Positions 1 through 6,259 of a DNA stretch of 10,000 nt are shown piece by piece (positions within the stretch are counted from its first letter, which is position 1; each line of letters begins with the position of its first letter). The notes below the pieces were generated by a model that saw nothing but the letters and a program-made list of their open reading frames with translations, did no database searches and was not told the DNA's origin. The stretch is taken from the NCBI RefSeq assembly GCF_020217005.1, contig NZ_JAIWOI010000095.1, positions 1 to 10,000 of the forward strand, written 5' to 3'. Made by a program: the position numbers and the translations under genes. The DNA is from Rheinheimera sp. Its GTDB lineage: Bacteria; Pseudomonadota; Gammaproteobacteria; Enterobacterales; Alteromonadaceae.

Positions 1-6
1 AACAGC

Positions 7-876
7 CTATTCGTCAGGTGTAAGCTTTTTCAACTGGTGCTGCTGGTCCAGGGTGAGAATAAAATCAGCCCGATCTGGTAACTGTCTCCAGCTTTCTTCG
101 GTCAGCCGCTGAAAATACAACATAAAGTGCTCCAGCTCAGCCGGGGTTTTACCCAGCCCCCGCTGCTGCAAAGGGTGTTCCTGCCAGGCGCGCCAGCGGC
201 ATACCGCCTGCCAGTCCGGCGCATTCAACCAAATCAGGCGGTCGAACTGCTGCCAAATCTGCTGATATTCGCAGGCCAGTTGCTGATTTACTTTGTGTCG
301 CCAACTGGCATCCGGGTCCTGCAACAGCTCCAGTGCATTGATTGCAGGCCGCAGAGTTTGCTCAGTCTGAGCTGTTAACCCCAGACACCAGCCCTCCACT
401 ATTAATAGCCTTGCAGAGCTTGGTTCTGAACATGTGCCTGCTCTGTCTAATGCTTTGTCGTAACGGCGCCATGCCTGGGCTTTCCCTTGTCTGAACCCTG
501 CTAACTGAGAGGATAAAAGTTCAGTGTCGTGTGTACCTGGTACTCCGCGCTCTGCAAAAAGCGGATGCCACAAGTGCGCGCGCTCTGCGCGTTGAGCTGG
601 TTCAAGATAATAATCATCCAGTGATATCACGTCAGATTGAACATGGTGTTCCGCCCACAATAGCTGCAAGGCAGCAGCCAAACTAGTTTTTCCACTACCC
701 TGAGCGCCGCTGATAGCAATAATCAAAGGCGTAGAGGGCTGCAACTGAGCTAAAGCTGCTAAGTGCTCACTTTGTGGTCTGTGCTCAGACAAATGCAGTT
801 TCAGACTGAACAAAAGCCAGGTTCTGAGCCATAAATTATCAGTATTTTCAATCACTAAGCCCCCTATCGTTTTCAT
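7..876 (-). CDS. P-loop kinase of the D-glycerate 3-kinase / Tda10 (YGR205w) group
   Basis: This 289-residue protein is probably a small-molecule kinase in the cytoplasm. The Walker A loop GAQGSGKT is at residues 57-64 after a hydrophobic strand. It is followed by SLDDYYL at 85-91, RGVPGTHD at 110-117 and EGWCLG at 161-166. This series of motifs is typical of the glycerate kinase/Tda10 branch of the phosphoribulokinase-uridine kinase superfamily, and the length fits yeast Tda10 (about 290 residues). By homology it would phosphorylate D-glycerate to 3-phosphoglycerate, but I infer the substrate from the family only; no other glycerate-pathway gene is in view. The ATG at 876 has an AGGA about 14 bases upstream, a long spacing, so the start is only moderately sure. 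The gene diverges from the TPR gene across 59 bases. It stops (TAG) at position 7, so its downstream neighbour is outside the window. Confidence 0.85.
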   Translation of the reverse strand: MKTIGGLVIENTDNLWLRTWLLFSLKLHLSEHRPQSEHLAALAQLQPSTPLIIAISGAQGSGKTSLAAALQLLWAEHHVQSDVISLDDYYLEPAQRAERAHLWHPLFAERGVPGTHDTELLSSQLAGFRQGKAQAWRRYDKALDRAGTCSEPSSARLLIVEGWCLGLTAQTEQTLRPAINALELLQDPDASWRHKVNQQLACEYQQIWQQFDRLIWLNAPDWQAVCRWRAWQEHPLQQRGLGKTPAELEHFMLYFQRLTEESWRQLPDRADFILTLDQQHQLKKLTPDE

Positions 877-922
877 CTGGCTGTCTGATTTCCTTTCAGT
901 TACACTGCGTTGTCTATTTTTT

Positions 923-926
923 GGAG
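923..926 (+). promoter_or_regulatory. Ribosome binding site that sets the TPR gene start
   Basis: GGAG lies 9 bases before the ATG at 936. A TTG at 921 would open the same frame five codons earlier, but it overlaps this Shine-Dalgarno sequence and would put MEKPR ahead of an otherwise clean signal peptide. The ATG at 936 is therefore the better start. Confidence 0.7.
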
Positions 927-935
927 AAGCCTCGT

Positions 936-2915
936 ATGCGCTTTGTGTTTTGCCTCATCCTATCCTTGTTTAGCCTGGTCTCCAATGCTGCGGATCTGAC
1001 CGGATTAATGCAGCAGGTTAAAGCAGATCCACATGCAAAATTAGCGGCTCAATTGAAACAACCTGCAGACACAGCCACAGAAAATTTCTTACTGGCCTAT
1101 AGCCATTATGTATTGAAAAATAAAGAAGCAGCGCTCGAGTTCAGCAATAAAGCACTGACTCAGGATCCGGAACCTCAGCTTGCCGCCAGAATTTTGTTAA
1201 TGCAGGCGTTAACCTATGGGGTTTTCTACCGTGATACAGCCCTTGCTGTAGAAAAGTTAAATCTGGCGAGAGCTATTTTACCTGCGGACGAAACTAAAAC
1301 TATTCAGGCGCTGAGAATGGACATTCTGGAGAGTTTTGCACAAGCCTATAATCAACAAGGTAATGCCGGTCTGGCCATGAAAGCTGCAGCTGAGAGTCTG
1401 GAATTGGCCATGGCGGCTAAAGATAAACAACGTCAGTTGGACTCGATGATCATGCTGGGACGTTTGCATCTGCAAAACAACAACCTAACCAAAGCCTACC
1501 AGCATTTTAAGTTCGCGTTGCCACTGGCTATTGAAATGGATGATAAGCAAGCGATAGCCTCTATCAGTATGAGGCTGGGCATGGCCTATCAAAAGCTGAC
1601 TCAACACGAGTTGGCGTTACAGCATTTTAAAGAAGCCGAGCGGCTTTATCAGCAGTTCAATAACCAAAGCGGTCAGATTAACGCTTTAATTAATATAGGC
1701 GACAGCCAACTGGTTCTTAAAGATACCGCAGAGGCAAAGACCACTTATGATAAAGCCTTGGCTCTGGCCACCCTCAGCCAGGATCCCCATATGTTAATTT
1801 CTGCCTACGTCAGTTTGTCCGAGCTGGTACTGGAACAAGGAGACACTGATCAGGCAGAACAATTACTGCTCAAAGCCCATCACTTAGCCAGTCAGGTTTC
1901 GGCACAATCCATCAAATCTGAGACTGCGTTATTTCTGGCTAATGTATTTATCAAAAAACAAAATTACAGTGCAGCGCAAAAAATGCTGGATGAGGCTGCC
2001 ACAGAACCGGAAAAACTGGCGACTTACCTGAAAAGTAAACATTTGGCTTTAAGTGCCGAGTTGGCTGCTATTGCACAACAGTGGCAACAAGCTTACCAAC
2101 TAGAAAAATCGGCAAACCAGCTTGAAGTAGCACAGTTGAGCGATACCAGTAAGATACAACTGGATAGCCTGCAAAGTAGTCTGGAATTGCAGGTACAACA
2201 GGACAAGCTGCAGCAAAAACGAATTACCGAGCAAAAGCAATTAAAACTCTGGCTGATGATTAGTTTGGTGTTACTGGCTGTCGCCTTATTTGTATTGCTG
2301 TTTTTATTCAGCAGGCAGAGAAAATCTCGTGCTGGCTCGCTGATACAGGTCGCGCAATGGCGGAGTTTTACTGAGCTTTTATTACATCATCATCATGGAA
2401 AATCTCATGGTCAGCTGTTAGTACTGATACCCATGCAAAAACAGGCCATGCTAAGTAAAGGTCTGCACCAGGTCACAGTTGATTTGATGCCATTCAGAGC
2501 TCTGTTAGATCAAGCATTGTTTTGGGTAGAACAGGATCAGGAATACTGGCTCTATTGTGCTTCAGAGCAGGAGGCTGTCGACTTACAACATCAGCTGTTG
2601 GGAAAAATCCCTGCTGACTATCAGACCCATTCTGCTGTGTTACCTCTGCATGCGTTGCTGTCGCGACGGATTTGTGAGCAGGATCTGGATGCATTGCGTG
2701 AGTTGGTCTGGTACAGCCTGTATCTGGCGCAGCAGCAAGGTCTGGATGGCGCTTTGGAGTTTAAGTTCCACTGCAATCAGAATCGGCCTTGTGCATGGCA
2801 AAAAGACAACTTGCGGCAGGATTTGTTTAACGCCATTAGCCTGAATTTGTTAAATATTCGGGCTAATAGCGTTTCGTTAAGCGAGAAATTACAACAAGAA
2901 CTGGCTCAAATCTAA
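936..2915 (+). CDS. Exported TPR protein with one membrane anchor and a cytoplasmic C-terminal domain of uncertain type
   Basis: The 659-residue product begins with a signal peptide (MRFVFCLILSLFSLVSNAA, cleavage near residue 19). Residues about 50-390 are helical tetratricopeptide repeats; the clearest are near 135-160, 171-204, 211-243, 251-280 and 291-320. A Gln-rich stretch likely to be coiled coil (400-435) leads into a membrane helix at about 437-459, followed by the basic stop-transfer RQRK. The predicted layout is periplasmic TPR scaffold, one span, then about 200 cytoplasmic residues. That last part contains HHHH at 484-487 and resembles no intact catalytic domain I recognise. Its spacing recalls a GGDEF domain that has lost its signature, with VEQDQEYWL (531-539) where GGDEF would fall; this is a weak inference. 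A role in envelope sensing or scaffolding is plausible but unproven. The stop codon overlaps the convergent pseudouridine synthase gene. Confidence 0.85.
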   Translation: MRFVFCLILSLFSLVSNAADLTGLMQQVKADPHAKLAAQLKQPADTATENFLLAYSHYVLKNKEAALEFSNKALTQDPEPQLAARILLMQALTYGVFYRDTALAVEKLNLARAILPADETKTIQALRMDILESFAQAYNQQGNAGLAMKAAAESLELAMAAKDKQRQLDSMIMLGRLHLQNNNLTKAYQHFKFALPLAIEMDDKQAIASISMRLGMAYQKLTQHELALQHFKEAERLYQQFNNQSGQINALINIGDSQLVLKDTAEAKTTYDKALALATLSQDPHMLISAYVSLSELVLEQGDTDQAEQLLLKAHHLASQVSAQSIKSETALFLANVFIKKQNYSAAQKMLDEAATEPEKLATYLKSKHLALSAELAAIAQQWQQAYQLEKSANQLEVAQLSDTSKIQLDSLQSSLELQVQQDKLQQKRITEQKQLKLWLMISLVLLAVALFVLLFLFSRQRKSRAGSLIQVAQWRSFTELLLHHHHGKSHGQLLVLIPMQKQAMLSKGLHQVTVDLMPFRALLDQALFWVEQDQEYWLYCASEQEAVDLQHQLLGKIPADYQTHSAVLPLHALLSRRICEQDLDALRELVWYSLYLAQQQGLDGALEFKFHCNQNRPCAWQKDNLRQDLFNAISLNLLNIRANSVSLSEKLQQELAQI

Positions 2916-3745
2916 AGCTGCAATAGTTTGTCCGGAACTTCAAATTCCATAACAGTTTTACGGAAAGGACAAATAAACTTCAGTTTGATGGCTTGCAACA
3001 TTAAGCCTTGCTCATTTTTATTAGCAGAACCATAGGCGGGATCCCCCATCACAGGGTGACCTGCTTCTGCAAAGTGCCGGCGGATTTGGTGTTTCCGGCC
3101 TGTGATCAGCTTAACCCTTATTTTGCTGCTGCGACTCTGTTCAGAATAAGATTCCAGTTCAAATTCCGTGGTACAGGCTTTACCATCCAGTGGCGTAGTC
3201 AAGGTCGCTTTTTTGATGAGTTCATCTGACAACTGACCTTTGACTTCGATACGGTACTCTTTATCAATTTTATGCTGCTGTAACATCTGGCTAAAGGCTG
3301 CTGCAGCCTGTTTGGTATGAGCAATCAGCACTAAACCGCTGGCTTCACGGTCAAGACGATGCAATAAAAACACCTGACGTTTACCTTGCCAGTGCAGCTC
3401 AGCAAAGCGCAGCAAGGATAGATGATCGCCCCACTCATTGCCTTGCGACAACATTCCTGCAGGTTTAAACCAGACGCTATAACCTCGTGCTTCATGGATC
3501 AGCACTGCAGGATCACAGCTGCGCTGCAGCAATTGTTCATCATAACTCAACTCCAGACTGTCACCGGGCAACAGATCAGCCTGAGCCCGGCGTAATCTTT
3601 TATTTTGTTTACCACGCCGCCAAAGAACAGCACCCTTGTTCATTGCATCTTTCAGCCGTCCTTTGCTGAGTTGAGGGGCTGCAACGACCAAAGCCTCAAT
3701 AGCCTGCTGCGCTTCGGTGATCTGGAGTTTTTTCGTCAGTTTCAA
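2912..3745 (-). CDS. RluA-family RNA pseudouridine synthase with N-terminal S4-like domain
   Basis: This 277-residue protein should isomerise uridine to pseudouridine in RNA. Residues about 26-68 form a basic S4-like RNA-binding segment (SKGRLKDAMNKGAV, then a run rich in Arg and Lys). The catalytic domain follows: HRLDREASGL at 129-138 with the catalytic aspartate at 132, TGRKHQIRRH at 215-224 and GDPAYG at 234-239, all classic RluA-family motifs. The substrate cannot be read from the sequence. It lacks the CDWPNRP signature of RluA itself, which is encoded separately at the right of the window, so it is a distinct paralogue. The likely start is TTG at 3745: no ATG is available nearby, an in-frame TGA lies four codons upstream, and the Shine-Dalgarno is weak (AAGTGA). 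The gene diverges from the exported-protein gene across 84 bases. Confidence 0.9.
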   Translation of the reverse strand: MKLTKKLQITEAQQAIEALVVAAPQLSKGRLKDAMNKGAVLWRRGKQNKRLRRAQADLLPGDSLELSYDEQLLQRSCDPAVLIHEARGYSVWFKPAGMLSQGNEWGDHLSLLRFAELHWQGKRQVFLLHRLDREASGLVLIAHTKQAAAAFSQMLQQHKIDKEYRIEVKGQLSDELIKKATLTTPLDGKACTTEFELESYSEQSRSSKIRVKLITGRKHQIRRHFAEAGHPVMGDPAYGSANKNEQGLMLQAIKLKFICPFRKTVMEFEVPDKLLQL

Positions 3746-3813
3746 ATTATTTATTCACTTTAAAAGAAGTTCAGCCAGTATTCATGGCCACTGACCTGTA
3801 ATGATACCAAAGC

Positions 3814-3821
3814 TAAGGAGG
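3814..3821 (+). promoter_or_regulatory. Strong ribosome binding site for the GlyGly-CTERM protein
   Basis: TAAGGAGG lies 8 bases before the ATG at 3830. It is a near-perfect match to the 16S rRNA tail, fixes the start and suggests efficient translation. Confidence 0.85.
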
Positions 3822-3829
3822 CTCTGTGT

Positions 3830-4498
3830 ATGCGTAAATTTTGTCTGGCCAGTTTATTTGTTCTAAGTTGTGGTCTGAATGCGGTTGTCACTCAGGCTGC
3901 CCCCGCAGAAATTGCCTCCACTAAAGAGTCTTTTAAACCGCCTTCTGAAGTTGCCAGCGCTGCAAAACCTAAAACGACTTTGCGTGCCAGTGGAGCTTTA
4001 ATTCAAAGTGTCGAAAACAATGTCTGGTTCGACACCATAGATATTTCTTTTGAGTCAGATTTGAACAACAACGGCTTCTACCATGGCCTTTATGTGCGGT
4101 TTGATGCAGATACTAATTACACTGCGGTGCCAGTTTATGCCCATTTTGCATTAAAACGCCCAGGAGCACCTGAAGTTATTATTCATACCAGTTCAGTCTT
4201 TACGTTAAGAGGAACCAGCGCAGAGGATTGGTTTGCGATAGAAAGTGAACTGTTGCACAGCCTGCCTCCGGCTTATTACGATTTGGTGATCCGTATTTAT
4301 GATGCAGATTACAACGATTTGCTGGCTGAGATTTCTGGCTTCGATGAGCCTGCTTTAGCCGAACTGCCACTGGAGGATTTGTCCTATGACAAGCCACAAG
4401 TGGTGGTAGTAGAAGAGGATGGAGGTAGCCTGGGCTGGTTGAGCATACTGGCTTTAGCTGCTCTGGGATTGACCAGACGCAAAGTCAGAGCGGTCTGA
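3830..4498 (+). CDS. Small exported protein with C-terminal GlyGly-CTERM anchor (choice-of-anchor H-like)
   Basis: The 222-residue product has a signal peptide (MRKFCLASLF onward, cleavage near residues 23-24, TQA/A). A low-complexity linker rich in Ala, Lys and Ser runs to about residue 50, followed by a probable beta-rich domain (60-180) with many aromatic and acidic residues, such as WFDTIDISFESDLNNNGFY and IRIYDADYNDLLAEISGFD. The tail has an acidic spacer (EED), Gly-Gly at 198-199, a hydrophobic helix (about 202-214) and a basic end (RRKVR). That is the GlyGly-CTERM sorting signal, which rhombosortase cuts in related bacteria to allow surface attachment or release. Length and layout fit the family named choice-of-anchor H, whose function is unknown to me. 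It is a single-gene unit: divergent neighbour to the left, terminator directly after the stop. The start is set by a strong Shine-Dalgarno. Confidence 0.85.
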   Translation: MRKFCLASLFVLSCGLNAVVTQAAPAEIASTKESFKPPSEVASAAKPKTTLRASGALIQSVENNVWFDTIDISFESDLNNNGFYHGLYVRFDADTNYTAVPVYAHFALKRPGAPEVIIHTSSVFTLRGTSAEDWFAIESELLHSLPPAYYDLVIRIYDADYNDLLAEISGFDEPALAELPLEDLSYDKPQVVVVEEDGGSLGWLSILALAALGLTRRKVRAV

Positions 4499-4504
4499 AA
4501 AAGC

Positions 4505-4532
4505 AAAGCCCCGCACTGAAGCGGGGCTTTTT
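4505..4532. terminator. Bidirectional rho-independent terminator between convergent genes
   Basis: AAAGCCCCGC (4505-4514) pairs perfectly with GCGGGGCTTT (4521-4530) around the loop ACTGAA. On the plus strand it is followed by a T tract (TTTTTGTTTT); on the minus strand the hairpin is followed by TTTGCTTTTT. It lies 6 bases after the stop of the GlyGly-CTERM gene and 8 bases after the stop of the minus-strand PIN-PhoH gene, so it can end both transcripts. Confidence 0.93.
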
Positions 4533-4540
4533 GTTTTACT

Positions 4541-5932
4541 TTATAAATTAGCCTCAGCAAAAGATGCCAGGCGACTTCTGACTACACCATTGAGGTTTAT
4601 CGTGGTGCTGCCCTCAAAATTCTTAAAACGTTCCACTATGTAAGTTAAACCCGAAGTCACTGCCGTCAGGTAGTTGCTGTCGATTTGCGACAGGTTACCT
4701 GAACAAATCAGCTTGGTGCCTTCACCACAACGGGTGATGATGGTTTTCAGCTGAGCTGCACTTAAATTCTGACACTCATCCAACAGTACTATGGCATTCT
4801 GAATACTGCGGCCACGCATAAAATTGACCGACTTAAACTGAATATTGGCTTTATCCATAATGTATTGCACACTGGCATGCGGATGTTCATCGGTTTTATG
4901 CAGCACTTCCAGCGAGTCGGTAATAGCAGCCAGCCATGGCGCCATTTTTTCTTCTTCAGTACCGGGTAAAAAGCCAATAGACTCGGCAATTTCCGGTGTA
5001 TTGCGGGTGACTATGACTTTATCGTACATGCCCTTTTCAATCACCAGCTCCAAAGCTGCTGCTAAGGCAATTAAGGTTTTACCGCAGCCTGCAGGTCCGG
5101 TCAGAATGACTAAATCCATATCTGGATCGAGCAGAGCATTTAACGCCATCGCCTGATAAATATTCTTCGGATGAATACCCCAGGCATGTTTGTGCATCAG
5201 GCGTTCAAAACCTAAATCCAGAATCTTAATTTCCTGCTCACTGATTTCCAGCACCCGGCCAGCAAAAGTCTCTGCTTCATCGATCAGGTATTCGTTGATA
5301 TAAGCATTAGGTAACACAGAGCGAGGCACAAAATGATAGGTTTCGCGGCCCTCGTTATGTGTGCGGCAATCTTTCACCACAGACCAAAAATCGCCTGAAA
5401 ACTTGTAGTAGCCTTTGTATAAAAAGCGCACATCGTCAATCAGCTGGTCAGTTCGATAATCTTCGACCAGTTTCAGCCCTGCCCCTTTGGCTTTGAGGCG
5501 CATATTGATATCTTTAGTGACCAGTATCACTTTAGTCGGTGCTTTTTCCCGCTGTAAAAACAAAGCTGTATTAATAATTAAATGATCGTTCTCACCACCG
5601 GGCAGACCCGGTATCTGGTCGCTGATATGATGGTCGTTAACAATAAATAAGTGACCGGCATTTTTTTCTTCGGCATGACTTGGTAACGCAACACCCAGCA
5701 GCATTTGCTCTGGTGAGGCGTCTTTGAGCACATCCTCCAGCGCCCGAATAGCAATACGGGCTTCACGACTGACGTCTTTGTGTTTATCTTTGATGTGGTC
5801 TAGTTCTTCGAGCACTGTCATTGGGATGACAACGTCATGTTCCTGAAAGTTTAAGAAGGCGAAAGGTTCGTGCAGCAGAATGTTGGTGTCCAGAACGTAT
5901 ATTTTTTTATCTTTAGCTCTTCTTCGCGCCAT
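4541..5932 (-). CDS. PIN domain-PhoH ATPase fusion (YlaK/PhoH2 type)
   Basis: From the ATG at 5932 the protein has 463 residues. The N-terminal PIN domain (about 10-150) keeps its acidic residues: YVLDTN with D15, LEELD at 41-45, ENDH with D116 and TKD with D141, which suggests a working metal-dependent RNase. The C-terminal PhoH-type P-loop ATPase has Walker A GPAGCGKT (279-286), the PhoH stretch VTRNTPEIAESIGFLPG (308-324), FMRGRSI (371-377) and Walker B IVLLDECQN (381-389). Mycobacterial PhoH2 proteins with this layout are reported to unwind and cut RNA; the same activity here is inferred. SGNLSQID (411-418) stands where many PhoH proteins have a GD-x-x-QID sequence. An ATG at 5962 would add ten residues (MVFIVAKELL) but lacks a good Shine-Dalgarno, whereas the 5932 ATG has one. 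It is divergent from rapA. Confidence 0.93.
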   Translation of the reverse strand: MARRRAKDKKIYVLDTNILLHEPFAFLNFQEHDVVIPMTVLEELDHIKDKHKDVSREARIAIRALEDVLKDASPEQMLLGVALPSHAEEKNAGHLFIVNDHHISDQIPGLPGGENDHLIINTALFLQREKAPTKVILVTKDINMRLKAKGAGLKLVEDYRTDQLIDDVRFLYKGYYKFSGDFWSVVKDCRTHNEGRETYHFVPRSVLPNAYINEYLIDEAETFAGRVLEISEQEIKILDLGFERLMHKHAWGIHPKNIYQAMALNALLDPDMDLVILTGPAGCGKTLIALAAALELVIEKGMYDKVIVTRNTPEIAESIGFLPGTEEEKMAPWLAAITDSLEVLHKTDEHPHASVQYIMDKANIQFKSVNFMRGRSIQNAIVLLDECQNLSAAQLKTIITRCGEGTKLICSGNLSQIDSNYLTAVTSGLTYIVERFKNFEGSTTINLNGVVRSRLASFAEANL

Positions 5933-5938
5933 AAGCAG

Positions 5939-5945
5939 CTCCTTA
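5939..5945 (-). promoter_or_regulatory. Ribosome binding site that sets the PIN-PhoH start
   Basis: On the minus strand TAAGGAG lies 6 bases before the ATG at 5932. It falls within the coding stretch that the upstream ATG at 5962 would need, which argues for the shorter 463-residue protein. Confidence 0.8.
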
Positions 5946-5993
5946 GCGACAATAAAAACCATGAATGTTCATGGCAAAAATACAACAATCCTC

Positions 5994-6050
5994 TATACCC
6001 AAGTGACTGTGACTCCGCTCAAATCTTTTTATTGAAGAGACTCAGGTATA
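5994..6050. repeat. Imperfect inverted repeat, possibly a worn dispersed intergenic element
   Basis: TATACCCAAGT (5994-6004) faces ACTCAGGTATA (6040-6050), whose reverse complement is TATACCTGAGT, so 9 of 11 positions pair. Further in, TCAA (6019-6022) faces TTGA (6032-6035). The whole could fold as a long mismatched hairpin. From memory, TATACCCAAGT-like ends occur on dispersed palindromic repeats of marine gammaproteobacteria; that link is an unverified recollection. It might instead be an operator pair for the divergent promoters. Confidence 0.4.
6008..6023. promoter_or_regulatory. CRP-like site
   Basis: TGTGACTCCGCTCAAA matches TGTGA-N6-TCACA at 9 of 10 core positions. It overlaps the candidate -35 of the PIN-PhoH promoter, about 75-90 bases before that gene's start, and lies inside the inverted repeat. 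A chance match is quite possible. Confidence 0.25.
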
Positions 6051-6157
6051 CACATCTGACTTGCCTGATGCTGTTTTGGTTCAGTGGCGGCAAAACCCCT
6101 CTTTAATGCTTTTGATCTAAGCTTAGAGCAAAAATGCGCTTTTCGTATGACCAATAG

Positions 6158-6193
6158 ATGACGATTTTTAATCTATCGCAAAAAATACGTCAT
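6158..6193. other. Imperfect hairpin in the presumed rapA leader
   Basis: ATGACG (6158-6163) pairs with CGTCAT (6188-6193), and TTTTT (6165-6169) can pair with the A run at 6180-6185, leaving small bulges and a loop of about ten bases. It lacks a trailing T tract, so it is not a standard terminator. It could be a protein-binding dyad or leader structure. The pairing is visible; any function is inference. Confidence 0.35.
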
Positions 6194-6228
6194 TTGAGCT
6201 GATGCGGTTGCAGCCTTTTCGCTGTACC

Positions 6229-6240
6229 ATGGCGCGCCAT
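6229..6240. promoter_or_regulatory. Perfect 12-base palindrome before the rapA ribosome binding site
   Basis: ATGGCGCGCCAT is fully self-complementary and ends 10 bases before the GAGG Shine-Dalgarno (6251-6254) of rapA. It could bind a dimeric regulator or form a small structure in the mRNA. It may also be chance: GGCGCGCC occurs again inside the kinase gene at 187-194. Confidence 0.3.
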
Positions 6241-6259
6241 TTTCTGCAGTGAGGACAAG

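Larger units (their letters stand above)
5933..6259. other. Divergent intergenic region between PIN-PhoH and rapA
   Basis: This 327-base stretch holds no convincing gene. It must carry the promoters for both flanking genes. On the minus strand a possible promoter for the PIN-PhoH gene is TTGAGC (6017-6022) with TATAGA (5992-5997), but the 19-base spacing is poor. For rapA I see no clear promoter; ATGACC (6147-6152) with TAATCT (6169-6174) is a weak candidate. The region also contains the inverted repeat at 5994-6050, the hairpin at 6158-6193 and the palindrome at 6229-6240, listed separately. The density of dyad symmetry is higher than in the other gaps of the window. Confidence 0.6.

Noticed and set aside
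187..194. Second GGCGCGCC, paired with the palindrome at 6229
   Set aside because: It lies within kinase codons, lacks the flanking AT/AT symmetry and is far from any start; treated as coincidence.
127..378. 83-codon plus-strand open frame inside the kinase gene
   Set aside because: Antisense shadow; the minus-strand frame carries the kinase motifs.
921..935. TTG start adding five residues to the TPR protein
   Set aside because: It overlaps the Shine-Dalgarno for the ATG at 936 and would spoil the signal peptide start.
2385..2396. His run HHHH in the TPR protein as a metal site
   Set aside because: Four histidines alone, with no other conserved metal ligands in view, do not support a metal-binding claim.
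4845..5156. 103-codon plus-strand open frame inside the PIN-PhoH gene
   Set aside because: It is antisense to the conserved ATPase core; a shadow of the real codons.
5961..6035. Short plus-strand open frame of 24 codons (MNVHGKNT onward)
   Set aside because: It has no ribosome binding site and overlaps the inverted repeat; likely chance.
5870..6106. 78-codon plus-strand open frame across the PIN-PhoH start and the gap
   Set aside because: It overlaps the well-supported N-terminus of PIN-PhoH, has no Shine-Dalgarno, and its product resembles nothing known.
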